Notes under the pieces: generated by a model
What the model was told of the DNA's origin: nothing
Seen by the model: the letters and a program-made list of their open reading frames with translations, nothing else
Database searches by the model: none
From: Pseudomonas reidholzensis
GTDB lineage: Bacteria; Pseudomonadota; Gammaproteobacteria; Pseudomonadales; Pseudomonadaceae
Length of the DNA: 64,000 nucleotides
Reading direction: 5' to 3'
Assembly: GCF_900536025.1 (NCBI RefSeq)
Contig: NZ_UNOZ01000028.1
Span: 169,700-233,699 of the forward strand
Shown here: positions 1 through 7,173 of the stretch, one piece after another
Layout of the letters: every line of letters starts with the position of its first letter
Position numbering within the stretch: the first letter of the stretch is position 1
Program-made: the position numbers and the translations under genes

Positions 1-112
1 CTCCCTTGCATCGCCAATTGCGCGTGAGGAGCTCAAGACCTTGCCCACGAAGGTATTCGAGGGCTTGGTTTTCAGCTGCCTGGCCGGCGCGGGTGGTCGA
101 TGCGTCGGGCAT
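1..112 (-). CDS. yraN: YraN/UPF0102 family protein, N-terminal fragment (cut by window edge)
   Basis: Reading leftward from ATG at 112 gives about 37 codons with no stop before the window edge, beginning MPDASTTRAGQAAENQALEY and continuing through LELLTRNWRCKG. The 'G..AE..A..YL...G...L..N.R.K.G' pattern is typical of UPF0102/YraN proteins, which have a restriction-endonuclease-like fold and no settled function. The ATG shares one base with the lpoA stop (TGATG), so the two genes are translationally coupled. The lpoA-yraN order matches other gamma-proteobacteria. Only the first third of the expected roughly 120 residues is visible. Confidence 0.8.
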   Translation of the reverse strand, partial: MPDASTTRAGQAAENQALEYLRGQGLELLTRNWRCKG

Positions 113-1926
113 CAGCGCGGGGTGTCCGGCAGGCGCTTGACCTGGCCACCGCTGAACTCTGCCCACGGCAGCTGGCGTTCGACGCGTTGGTTGGGGTTCA
201 TGCTCAGGCTCCCGGAAAGGCCTTCGACGCGGTTGTCAGGCAGCGCCTTCAGCTGGCCCAGGCGCGGCGCCAGGCTGTAGGCGTCGACGCCCATCGCGTA
301 CAGGCGGCCAAGGCTGCCGGCCGCTTGTGGCCACTGCTGGACCACTTGCTGGCGGAGGTTGTTGCTGGTGTCGAGCAGCCACGGCGTTTCGCAGAAGCGG
401 ATGCCGTTCATGTCGTTGTACTGGTTGACGTCACCGCTGGCGCTGTACAGGTTCGAGGTGGCGTAGACCGGCACGTCGCCAGCGTACTGGAAGTTCAGCG
501 TCGGCTTGATCTGTTGCGCTTGCTGCGGGGTCGCGGCGAGGAAGATGAAGTCGATGTCCTGGCGGCGCGACGGCTGCGCGGCGATGTTGCCGCCCACGGT
601 GCTCTGCAGGCTCTTGGCGCGGCCTTCGCTCTGGCGCAGCTGGAACAGCTCGGCGATCTGTTGTGCCAGGGCGACCGGCTGGGCGATGCGCTCGGCGGCG
701 AGCAGGGTGCCGCCGTTGCTTTCCCAGTCCTTGCGGAAGGCGGCCAGCACGCGGTCACCCCATTCACCGCTCGGCACCAGGGCCACGGCGCGGACCTTGC
801 CATCGGCACGGGCGCGGCGTGACACCTCGCGGGCTTCGTCTTCAGCGGCGAGGCCGAACTGGAACAGTTGCGGCGGGGCGGTCTGGCCGGCGTCGGCGTA
901 GTTCAGGGCCAGCGTGGTGATCGGCAGTTGCGGGTAGGCGGCGAGTTTCTTCACCAGCGGTTTTTCCAGCGGGCCGATGACCAGTTGCACGCCGGCGGCC
1001 TGGGCCTGGCGGTAGAAGTCATCCAGCGAGCTGATGCGCGAGCTGTCGAACACCTGCACGGCGGGTGCCGCCTGGCCGGCTTGCTGGGCCTGGAAGTGGG
1101 CCGCCATGAAGCCGTCACGCAGGGCGCGGGCAACACCGGCGAGCTGGCCTTCCTGGGGCAGCAGCAGGGCGATCTTGGTCAGTGGCTGGCTGGCCAGCTC
1201 CTTGAGCTTGACCAGGGCCGTCGGCAGTTGCTGGGCGGCAGGGTGGTCGGGGTGCTGTTGGCGCCAGGTTTCGATGGCGGCCTGCTGTTGCTCGAGGGTG
1301 CCGGCGCTTTTTACCGCCAGGGCCAGGCTGGTCCAGCCGGCCAGGGCGTCGTTGCCAGGGGCTTGCAGTTGTTCGGCCGGGAGTGCCGCAACCAGCGCCC
1401 AGATGGCGTCGTTGTTGGCGCTGGCGGCCTGGCCGCTGAGCAGCGGCGCGAGCAATACCCGTTGCTGGGCGGCGGGCAGGGTCTGGCCATCGGCCTCGAG
1501 CGCGGCAGCGTGAACGCTGTAGGTGCGGACCTGCTGCTCGGCCGGCAACTCGCCCAGGCGCTGCAGGCTCGGGTGGGCGAGGGCGGTGAGGGCGGCCTTG
1601 GGCTGGTTGCGGCTCATGGCCAGCTCGGCGCCAAGGGTGCTGGCGAAGACCTGCTGCGCAGGCTTGAGCGGCTCCAGTGGCACCTGCTCGAGGATGCGTG
1701 CGGCGCGTGGGTAGTCCTTCTGCTTGTAGGCCAGGTCGGCGGCGCTCAGGCGCAGCAGGGCAGCGTCTTCCGGCGACTTGCTGGTCGCGGCCTTGTCGAG
1801 CAGCTGCTCGATGCTGGCGTCCGGGGTGCGTGGCAGTTCGCCCAGGCTGGATGAGGGCGAGCTGGCGCAAGCCGCCAGCAAGGCAGCGAGGCAGAGGGCT
1901 GTGAGCAGCCGCAGGCAAGCGATCAT
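112..1926 (-). CDS. lpoA: Penicillin-binding protein activator LpoA (outer-membrane lipoprotein)
   Basis: 604-residue lipoprotein. The N-terminus is a lipoprotein signal peptide with lipobox LLAAC and the acylated Cys at residue 20. The N-terminal half is helical and TPR-like. The C-terminal half, from about residue 240, is a periplasmic-binding-protein-like domain with segments such as IALLLPQEGQLAGVARALRD and VYATSNLYSASG. In Enterobacteria LpoA reaches through the peptidoglycan to activate PBP1a; that role is inferred here from family membership. The gene is divergent from rsmI and followed by yraN with a one-base overlap, the usual rsmI/lpoA/yraN arrangement. The start is the ATG that gives an intact signal peptide. 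Confidence 0.93.
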   Translation of the reverse strand: MIACLRLLTALCLAALLAACASSPSSSLGELPRTPDASIEQLLDKAATSKSPEDAALLRLSAADLAYKQKDYPRAARILEQVPLEPLKPAQQVFASTLGAELAMSRNQPKAALTALAHPSLQRLGELPAEQQVRTYSVHAAALEADGQTLPAAQQRVLLAPLLSGQAASANNDAIWALVAALPAEQLQAPGNDALAGWTSLALAVKSAGTLEQQQAAIETWRQQHPDHPAAQQLPTALVKLKELASQPLTKIALLLPQEGQLAGVARALRDGFMAAHFQAQQAGQAAPAVQVFDSSRISSLDDFYRQAQAAGVQLVIGPLEKPLVKKLAAYPQLPITTLALNYADAGQTAPPQLFQFGLAAEDEAREVSRRARADGKVRAVALVPSGEWGDRVLAAFRKDWESNGGTLLAAERIAQPVALAQQIAELFQLRQSEGRAKSLQSTVGGNIAAQPSRRQDIDFIFLAATPQQAQQIKPTLNFQYAGDVPVYATSNLYSASGDVNQYNDMNGIRFCETPWLLDTSNNLRQQVVQQWPQAAGSLGRLYAMGVDAYSLAPRLGQLKALPDNRVEGLSGSLSMNPNQRVERQLPWAEFSGGQVKRLPDTPR

Positions 1927-2113
1927 GTAAAAGTCCTGTTACTCGATCAAGTTGGCCGACAATTGTACCCAACCGCTGGCCGGGGCGCGATGTTGCTGAC
2001 GCGCAACCTTCACTATAGGTCGCCTGCAGCCGCTCGCCGGTGAAGTTCATTGCGCCCTATTGCGGATGCTCGGGCTACAATGGCGCCTTTGATCCGAAAG
2101 ACAGGTGCGCGCA

Positions 2114-2989
2114 GTGACAGATGTAGCAGGGGCTTCGAAATCCACCACCGGTACGCTGTACGTGGTCGCAACGCCCATCGGCAACCTCGACGACATCAGT
2201 GCGCGGGCCCTCAAGGTGTTGGCCGATGTGGCCCTGATCGCTGCCGAAGACACCCGTCACTCGGTGCGCCTGATGCAGCACTTCGGTATCGATACGCCGC
2301 TGGCGGCCTGCCATGAGCACAACGAGCGTGAAGAAGGCAGTCGCTTCATCACCCGGCTGCTGGCCGGTGACGATGTGGCGCTGGTCTCCGATGCCGGCAC
2401 GCCGCTGATCTCCGACCCGGGCTATCACCTGGTGCGCCAGGCGCGTGCGGCGGGGATCAAGGTGGCGCCTGTGCCTGGCGCCTGTGCCTTGATTGCCGCG
2501 CTGTCGGCGGCCGGCCTGCCGTCTGACCGGTTCATCTTCGAAGGCTTCTTGCCGGCCAAGACGGCCGGGCGCCGCGCGCGCCTGGAGCAGGTCAAGGAAG
2601 AGCCGCGCACGCTGATCTTCTACGAAGCGCCGCATCGCATCCTCGAGTGCCTCGAGGATATGCACGCGGTGCTGGGTGCCGAGCGCCCGGCGCTGCTCGG
2701 GCGTGAGCTGACAAAAACCTTCGAGACCCTCAAGGGCTTGCCGCTGGCTGAGCTGCACGCGTTCGTCGCCGCCGACAGTAATCAGCAGCGTGGCGAGTGC
2801 GTGGTGGTAGTCGGTGGCTGGAGTGCGCCGGAAGACGACCAGGCCATCAGCAGCGAAGCGCAGCGGGTGCTGGACCTGTTGCTCGCCGAACTGCCGCTCA
2901 AGCGCGCGGCGGCGTTGGCGGCGGAAATTACCGGTGTGCGCAAGAACCTGCTGTACCAGGCGGCCCTGGAAAAACAGAAAACCCAGTAA
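2114..2989 (+). CDS. rsmI: 16S rRNA (cytidine(1402)-2'-O)-methyltransferase RsmI
   Basis: SAM-dependent methyltransferase of the tetrapyrrole-methylase fold that 2'-O-methylates C1402 in the 16S rRNA decoding centre. Diagnostic segments are TLYVVATPIGNLDD near the N-terminus, AEDTRHS, the glycine-rich VSDAGTPLISDPG and the PVPGACALIAALSAAGLPSD stretch. Two in-frame GTG starts compete, at 2105 and 2114. I prefer 2114 (about 291 residues) because an AGG lies eight bases upstream. Its usual partner RsmH, which methylates the base of the same nucleotide, is encoded 1.2 kb downstream in the dcw cluster. The 187-bp gap to lpoA must hold divergent promoters; TACAAT at 2076-2081 is a candidate -10. 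Confidence 0.92.
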   Translation: MTDVAGASKSTTGTLYVVATPIGNLDDISARALKVLADVALIAAEDTRHSVRLMQHFGIDTPLAACHEHNEREEGSRFITRLLAGDDVALVSDAGTPLISDPGYHLVRQARAAGIKVAPVPGACALIAALSAAGLPSDRFIFEGFLPAKTAGRRARLEQVKEEPRTLIFYEAPHRILECLEDMHAVLGAERPALLGRELTKTFETLKGLPLAELHAFVAADSNQQRGECVVVVGGWSAPEDDQAISSEAQRVLDLLLAELPLKRAAALAAEITGVRKNLLYQAALEKQKTQ

Positions 2990-3026
2990 GATCAGGCGAT
3001 GCAGACGATATAGTGGGTGATATCGC

Positions 3027-3055
3027 TTGTTCTTGAGCGCGCCTGCCGTTAACCT
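3027..3055 (+). promoter_or_regulatory. Candidate promoter of rnpB
   Basis: TTGTTC (3027-3032) and TAACCT (3050-3055) are separated by 17 bases, and the -10 ends eight bases before the predicted 5' end of RNase P RNA. The position is right but the hexamers are only fair matches to the sigma-70 consensus. Confidence 0.35.
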
Positions 3056-3062
3056 TGTCGGC

Positions 3063-3426
3063 GGAGAGTCGATTGGACAGTCGCTGCCTTCTTTTGTTCC
3101 GCAAAAGAGGGGGGAGGAAAGTCCGGGCTCCATAGGGCAGAGTGCCAGGTAACCCCTGGGAGGCGCGAGCCTACGGAAAGTGCCACAGAAAATAACCGCC
3201 TAAGCACTTCGGTGCCGGTAAGGGTGAAAAGGTGCGGTAAGAGCGCACCGCACGTCTGGCAACAGTTCGTGGCTAGGTAAACCCCACTCGGAGCAAGACC
3301 AAATAGGGTTCCATTAGGCGTGGCCCGCGTCGGAACCGGGTAGGTTGCTAGAGGCGTCCAGTGATGGCCGTCGTAGAGGAATGACTGTCCTCGACAAAAC
3401 CCGGCTTATAGATCGACTCTCCACCT
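3063..3426 (+). ncRNA. rnpB: RNase P RNA (class A)
   Basis: Catalytic RNA of RNase P, which removes 5' leaders from pre-tRNAs. The ends pair as helix P1: AGAGTCGAT at 3065-3073 with ATCGACTCT at 3412-3420. The universally conserved P4 strand GAGGAAAGTCCGGGC is at 3114-3128, ACAGAAAATAACCGCC follows near 3185, and the 3' conserved block ACAAAACCCGGCTTA lies near 3394-3409. The length of about 360 nt is normal for gamma-proteobacterial type A RNA. Its place between rsmI and mraZ is the usual one in Pseudomonas. The exact 3' end is uncertain by a few bases. Confidence 0.97.
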
Positions 3427-3631
3427 CTCCCTCCCTCCCTGCTTGAATCGATAGCAGGATCGCGTTGGTAATACCGAAAAAATCTTACTCTTAATAAATT
3501 ACATTAACTTCACACTCTATCCGTTTGAGTGCGTACGGTTTTTCCCCTCCGTTTTACCCGCCAATAATCACTTCTCATCGCTTTGTTGCGCTAAATCGCC
3601 GCTGTGTAAGGGATTTCCCTACGAGCGTGCC
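3427..3631. other. AT-rich spacer between rnpB and the dcw promoter
   Basis: No gene is supported here. The stretch holds a pyrimidine-rich run after rnpB and an unusually AT-rich segment (about 3470-3520) that stands out in this GC-rich chromosome and may contribute upstream promoter elements or UP-like DNA for the dcw cluster. No clear terminator hairpin was found. Confidence 0.5.
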
Positions 3632-3661
3632 TTGACGGTGTGGCGGGCGGATTCCTATAGT
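3632..3661 (+). promoter_or_regulatory. Promoter of the mra/dcw cluster
   Basis: TTGACG (3632-3637) and TATAGT (3656-3661) are 18 bases apart, both close to the sigma-70 consensus. Transcription would start near 3668, at the first MraZ box, so MraZ binding would block promoter escape. Confidence 0.65.
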
Positions 3662-3667
3662 GTGCGC

Positions 3668-3694
3668 AAGTGGCAGAAAGTGGGATGAAGTGGG
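3668..3694 (+). promoter_or_regulatory. MraZ operator: three direct repeats with 10-bp period
   Basis: AAGTGGC (3668-3674), AAGTGGG (3678-3684) and AAGTGGG (3688-3694) are spaced exactly ten bases apart. MraZ of E. coli and other bacteria is known to bind short TGGG-type direct repeats with this spacing ahead of its own gene. The array lies between the promoter and mraZ, so it should mediate autorepression of the cluster. Confidence 0.8.
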
Positions 3695-3735
3695 TTTTCT
3701 GACACAAAAACGCTAATATTGTGGGGATCACAGCC

Positions 3736-4191
3736 GTGTTCCGCGGAGCCAACGCCGTCAGCCTTGATGCAAAGGGCAGACTCGCCATGCCGAGTCGGTA
3801 CCGTGACGAGCTGGATTCGCGCTGCGACAGCCAGCTGATCGTGACTATTGATGCGGTAGATCCCTGCTTATGTGTATACCCGCTCGATGAGTGGGAACAG
3901 ATAGAAGCCAAGTTGCGTGCCTTGCCGTCGTTGCGTGAGGAAAACCGCCGCCTGCAGCGTTTGCTGATTGGCAATGCGGTTGACCTGGAGCTCGATGGCA
4001 GTGGTCGTTTCCTGGTCCCGCCCCGCCTGCGCGAATACGCCAAGCTCGACAAGAAGGCGATGCTGGTGGGGCAACTGAACAAATTCCAGCTGTGGGATGA
4101 AGATGCCTGGAACGCGGTTTCGGCAGCCGATCTCGCAGCTATTCAACAACCGGGCGCCATGCCTGATGAATTGCGTGACCTGATCCTGTGA
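3736..4191 (+). CDS. mraZ: Transcriptional regulator MraZ
   Basis: 151-residue DNA-binding protein with two tandem AbrB-like (MraZ) domains, each carrying the DxxxR signature: LDAKGRLAMPSRYRD near the N-terminus and LDGSGRFLVPPRLREY in the middle. It assembles into rings and binds the repeats upstream of its own gene. A GTG at 3736 is chosen as start because it gives the family N-terminus MFRGANAVSLD and has GGGGA about ten bases upstream; an upstream in-frame GTG at 3721 would add five residues unlike the family. Its stop overlaps the rsmH GTG by four bases. First gene of the dcw cluster. Confidence 0.95.
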   Translation: MFRGANAVSLDAKGRLAMPSRYRDELDSRCDSQLIVTIDAVDPCLCVYPLDEWEQIEAKLRALPSLREENRRLQRLLIGNAVDLELDGSGRFLVPPRLREYAKLDKKAMLVGQLNKFQLWDEDAWNAVSAADLAAIQQPGAMPDELRDLIL

Positions 4192-5135
4192 CCATAGATA
4201 GCGGCTTCAACCACATCACCGTGCTGCTCGACGAAGCTGTCGAGGCACTGGCCCTGCGCGCCGACGGCTGCTACGTCGACGGCACTTTCGGCCGTGGTGG
4301 GCACAGTCGCCTGATCCTCAGCAAGCTGGGGCCGGATGGGCGGCTGCTGGGCTTCGACAAAGATCCACAAGCGATTGCCACGGGGCAAGCGCTGGCGGCC
4401 GAAGACGGCCGCTTCGTCATTGTGCAGCGCAGCTTTGCCGAGATGGGCCATGAGTTCGCCGAGCGCGGGCTGGCCGGCAAGGTCAGCGGCGTGCTGCTCG
4501 ACCTCGGCGTGTCGTCGCCGCAGCTGGACGACCCCGAGCGCGGCTTCAGCTTCCTCAACGATGGCCCGCTGGACATGCGCATGAACCCCGATCAGGGCAT
4601 CAGCGCCGCCGAGTTCATCGCCACCGCCCCCGCAGAAGAAATCGCCCGTGTGTTCAAGCAGTACGGCGAAGAGCGTTTTTCCGGGCGGATGGCCCGTGCG
4701 GTGGTCGAGCGTCGTGTGATCAAGCCGTTCGAGCGCACTGCGGACCTTGCCGAAGTGCTCAAGGTCGCCAACCCGGCCTGGGAAAAGGGCAAGAACCCGG
4801 CCACCCGTGCCTTCCAGGGCCTGCGTATTCACGTCAACAACGAGCTGGGTGATCTCGAGGCGGGCCTCGAGGCCGCCCTCGAGTCGCTGGAGATCGGCGG
4901 TCGCCTGGTGGTGATCAGCTTCCACTCGCTGGAAGACCGCATCGTCAAGCTGTTCATGCGCAAGCTGGTCAAGGGCGAGGCGGACAACCTGCCGCGCAAC
5001 CTGCCGGTCCAGCACACCGTGTTCGAACCCAAGGTCCGCCTGATCGGCAAGGCGCAGTTCGCCTCCGACGCAGAACTCAAGGCCAACCCGCGGGCGCGCA
5101 GCGCCGTCATGCGGGTGGCGGAGAAGTTGCGGTGA
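4188..5135 (+). CDS. rsmH: 16S rRNA (cytosine(1402)-N4)-methyltransferase RsmH (MraW)
   Basis: 315-residue SAM-dependent methyltransferase that N4-methylates C1402 of 16S rRNA, complementing RsmI. Family segments: HITVLLDEAVEAL at the start, the SAM loop YVDGTFGRGGHS, LLDLGVSSPQLDDPERGFSF, DMRMNP, RAFQGLRIHVNNEL and VVISFHSLEDRIVK. The start is a GTG that overlaps the mraZ stop, and the end overlaps the ftsL GTG by four bases, so translation is coupled on both sides. Standard second gene of the cluster. Confidence 0.97.
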   Translation: MTIDSGFNHITVLLDEAVEALALRADGCYVDGTFGRGGHSRLILSKLGPDGRLLGFDKDPQAIATGQALAAEDGRFVIVQRSFAEMGHEFAERGLAGKVSGVLLDLGVSSPQLDDPERGFSFLNDGPLDMRMNPDQGISAAEFIATAPAEEIARVFKQYGEERFSGRMARAVVERRVIKPFERTADLAEVLKVANPAWEKGKNPATRAFQGLRIHVNNELGDLEAGLEAALESLEIGGRLVVISFHSLEDRIVKLFMRKLVKGEADNLPRNLPVQHTVFEPKVRLIGKAQFASDAELKANPRARSAVMRVAEKLR

Positions 5136-5425
5136 GTCGGCTCTTCGCCAAACCTCTGCCAGGCGGAAGCTTCCTGATGCTTGTGCTGTTCGTCGCCGTG
5201 CTGGTTTCGGCGATCGCCGTGTCCTATAGCGCGCACTGGAACCGTCAGCTGCTCAACAGCCTGTTCGGTGAGCTGAGCGAGCGCGACAAGGCCCAGGCCG
5301 AATGGGGCCGGCTGATTCTCGAGCAAAGCACCTGGACCGCCCACAGCCGCATCGAGAGCCTGGCCACCGAGCAGTTGAAGATGCGCGTGCCGGCCGCCGA
5401 TGAAGTGCGGATGGTGGCGCCATGA
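5132..5425 (+). CDS. ftsL: Cell division protein FtsL
   Basis: 97-residue bitopic inner-membrane protein: a short cytoplasmic tail, one membrane segment at about residues 14-33 (FLMLVLFVAVLVSAIAVSYS) and a periplasmic coiled-coil helix. FtsL joins FtsB and FtsQ to activate FtsW/FtsI septal synthesis. Identification rests on position between rsmH and ftsI, size, topology and residual similarity such as HSRIESLATEQLKM. The GTG start overlaps the rsmH stop, and the stop overlaps the ftsI ATG. Confidence 0.92.
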   Translation: MSRLFAKPLPGGSFLMLVLFVAVLVSAIAVSYSAHWNRQLLNSLFGELSERDKAQAEWGRLILEQSTWTAHSRIESLATEQLKMRVPAADEVRMVAP

Positions 5426-7173
5426 TGAAACTCGAGGGGGCACTGTATCCCTGGCGGTTCCGGGTGGTGATCGGCCTGCTGGCGCTGATGGTCGGCGCGA
5501 TCTGCTGGCGGATCATCGACCTGCAGGTGGTCGACCGTGCCTTCCTCAAGGGCCAGGGCGATGCCCGCAGCCTGCGCCATATCACCATTCCGGCGCACCG
5601 CGGGTTGATCACCGACCGTAACGGCGAGCCGCTGGCGGTCAGTACCCCGGTCACCACGCTGTGGGCCAACCCCAAGGAAATGCAGCCGTACAAGGACCGC
5701 TGGGCGCAACTCGCCGCCGTGCTCGGGCAGAACCCGCAGCAGCTGACCGAGCGCCTGACCCAGCAGGCCAACAAAGAATTCATCTACCTGGTCCGTGGCC
5801 TGACCCCGGAGCAGGGCCAGCAGGTGCTCGACCTGAAAGTCCCGGGCGTGTACGGCATGGAAGAGTTCCGCCGCTTCTACCCGGCCGGCGATGTGACCGC
5901 GCACATGGTCGGCTTCACCGACCTCGACGACCACGGTCGCGAAGGGGTCGAGCTGGCCTACGACGAATGGCTCGCCGGGGTGCCCGGCAAGCGCCAGGTG
6001 ATCAAGGACCGGCGTGGCCGGCTGATCAAGGACATCCAGGTCACCAAAAACGCCAAGGCCGGTTCGACCTTGGCGTTGTCGATAGACCTGCGCCTGCAGT
6101 ACCTGGCCACCCGCGAGCTGCGCAACGCGATTGCCGAGCAGGAAGCCAAGGCCGGCAGCCTGGTGATCATGGACGTCAAGACCGGCGAAGTGCTGGCGAT
6201 GGTCAACCAGCCGACCTACAACCCCAACAACCGCCGCAGCATGTTCCCCGCGGCCATGCGTAACCGGGCGATCATCGACGTGTTCGAGCCCGGTTCCACG
6301 GTCAAGCCGCTGTCGATGAGCGCCGCCCTGCAAAGCGGCCGCTGGAAGCCCACCGACAAGGTCGAGGTCTACCCCGGCAGCCTGCAGATCGGCCGCTACA
6401 CCATCAAGGACGTGTCGCGCAGCGAAGGGCCGGTGCTCGACCTGACCGGCATCCTGATCAACTCCAGTAACGTCGGCATGAGCAAGATCGCCTTCGATAT
6501 CGGCGGTGAGGCGATCTACCGGGTGATGTCACAACTGGGCCTGGGCCAATACACCGGCCTGGGCTTCCCGGGTGAGCGCGTCGGCAACCTGCCCAACCAC
6601 CGCGAGTGGCGCAAGGCCGAGACCGCGACCCTGTCGTACGGCTACGGCCTGTCGGTCACCGCGCTGCAGCTGGTGCACGCCTACGCGGCGCTGGCCAACG
6701 ACGGCAAGATGGTGCCGCTGAGCATCGTCAAGGTCGACAAGACGCCCGAGTCCACCCAGGTGCTGCCGAAAGAAACCGCCGAAACCATTCAAGGCATGCT
6801 CCAGCAGGTGATCGAAGCGCCGCGCGGCGTCTACCGCGCGCAGGTGCCGTTCTACCACGTGGGTGGCAAGTCGGGGACCGCGCGTAAAGCCACCGTGGGC
6901 GCCAAGGGCTACACCGAAAACGCCTACCGCTCGCTGTTCGCCGGTTTCGGCCCGATGAGCGACCCGCGTTACGCCATCGTCGTGGTCATCGACGAGCCCA
7001 GCAAGGGCGGCTACTTCGGTGGCCTGGTGTCTGCACCGGTATTCAGCAAGGTCATGTCCGGCACCCTGCGCCTGATGAACGTACCGCCCGATAACCTGCC
7101 GCCGCCTGCACCTGTCGCCCCTGTTGCGCCGCAGCAGGTGAATGCTGCCGCCGCCAAAGGAGGGCGTGGTTGA
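5422..7173 (+). CDS. ftsI: Septal peptidoglycan transpeptidase FtsI (PBP3)
   Basis: 583-residue monofunctional class B penicillin-binding protein that cross-links septal peptidoglycan with the FtsW glycosyltransferase. A cytoplasmic start leads into one membrane anchor (about 14-33), then the pedestal domain beginning at HRGLITDRNGEPLAVS. All three transpeptidase motifs are present: STVK with catalytic Ser292, SSN at 348-350 and KSG at 483-485. The C-terminal tail is Pro/Ala rich. A second ATG lies at 5425, so the first residue is uncertain by one codon. The stop overlaps the murE ATG (TGATG). This is the target of aztreonam and similar beta-lactams in Pseudomonas. Confidence 0.97.
   Translation: MMKLEGALYPWRFRVVIGLLALMVGAICWRIIDLQVVDRAFLKGQGDARSLRHITIPAHRGLITDRNGEPLAVSTPVTTLWANPKEMQPYKDRWAQLAAVLGQNPQQLTERLTQQANKEFIYLVRGLTPEQGQQVLDLKVPGVYGMEEFRRFYPAGDVTAHMVGFTDLDDHGREGVELAYDEWLAGVPGKRQVIKDRRGRLIKDIQVTKNAKAGSTLALSIDLRLQYLATRELRNAIAEQEAKAGSLVIMDVKTGEVLAMVNQPTYNPNNRRSMFPAAMRNRAIIDVFEPGSTVKPLSMSAALQSGRWKPTDKVEVYPGSLQIGRYTIKDVSRSEGPVLDLTGILINSSNVGMSKIAFDIGGEAIYRVMSQLGLGQYTGLGFPGERVGNLPNHREWRKAETATLSYGYGLSVTALQLVHAYAALANDGKMVPLSIVKVDKTPESTQVLPKETAETIQGMLQQVIEAPRGVYRAQVPFYHVGGKSGTARKATVGAKGYTENAYRSLFAGFGPMSDPRYAIVVVIDEPSKGGYFGGLVSAPVFSKVMSGTLRLMNVPPDNLPPPAPVAPVAPQQVNAAAAKGGRG

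Noticed and set aside
7170..7172. TTG as murE start
   Set aside because: The adjacent ATG at 7173 has an ideal AAAGGAGGG spacing and forms the usual TGATG coupling with ftsI.
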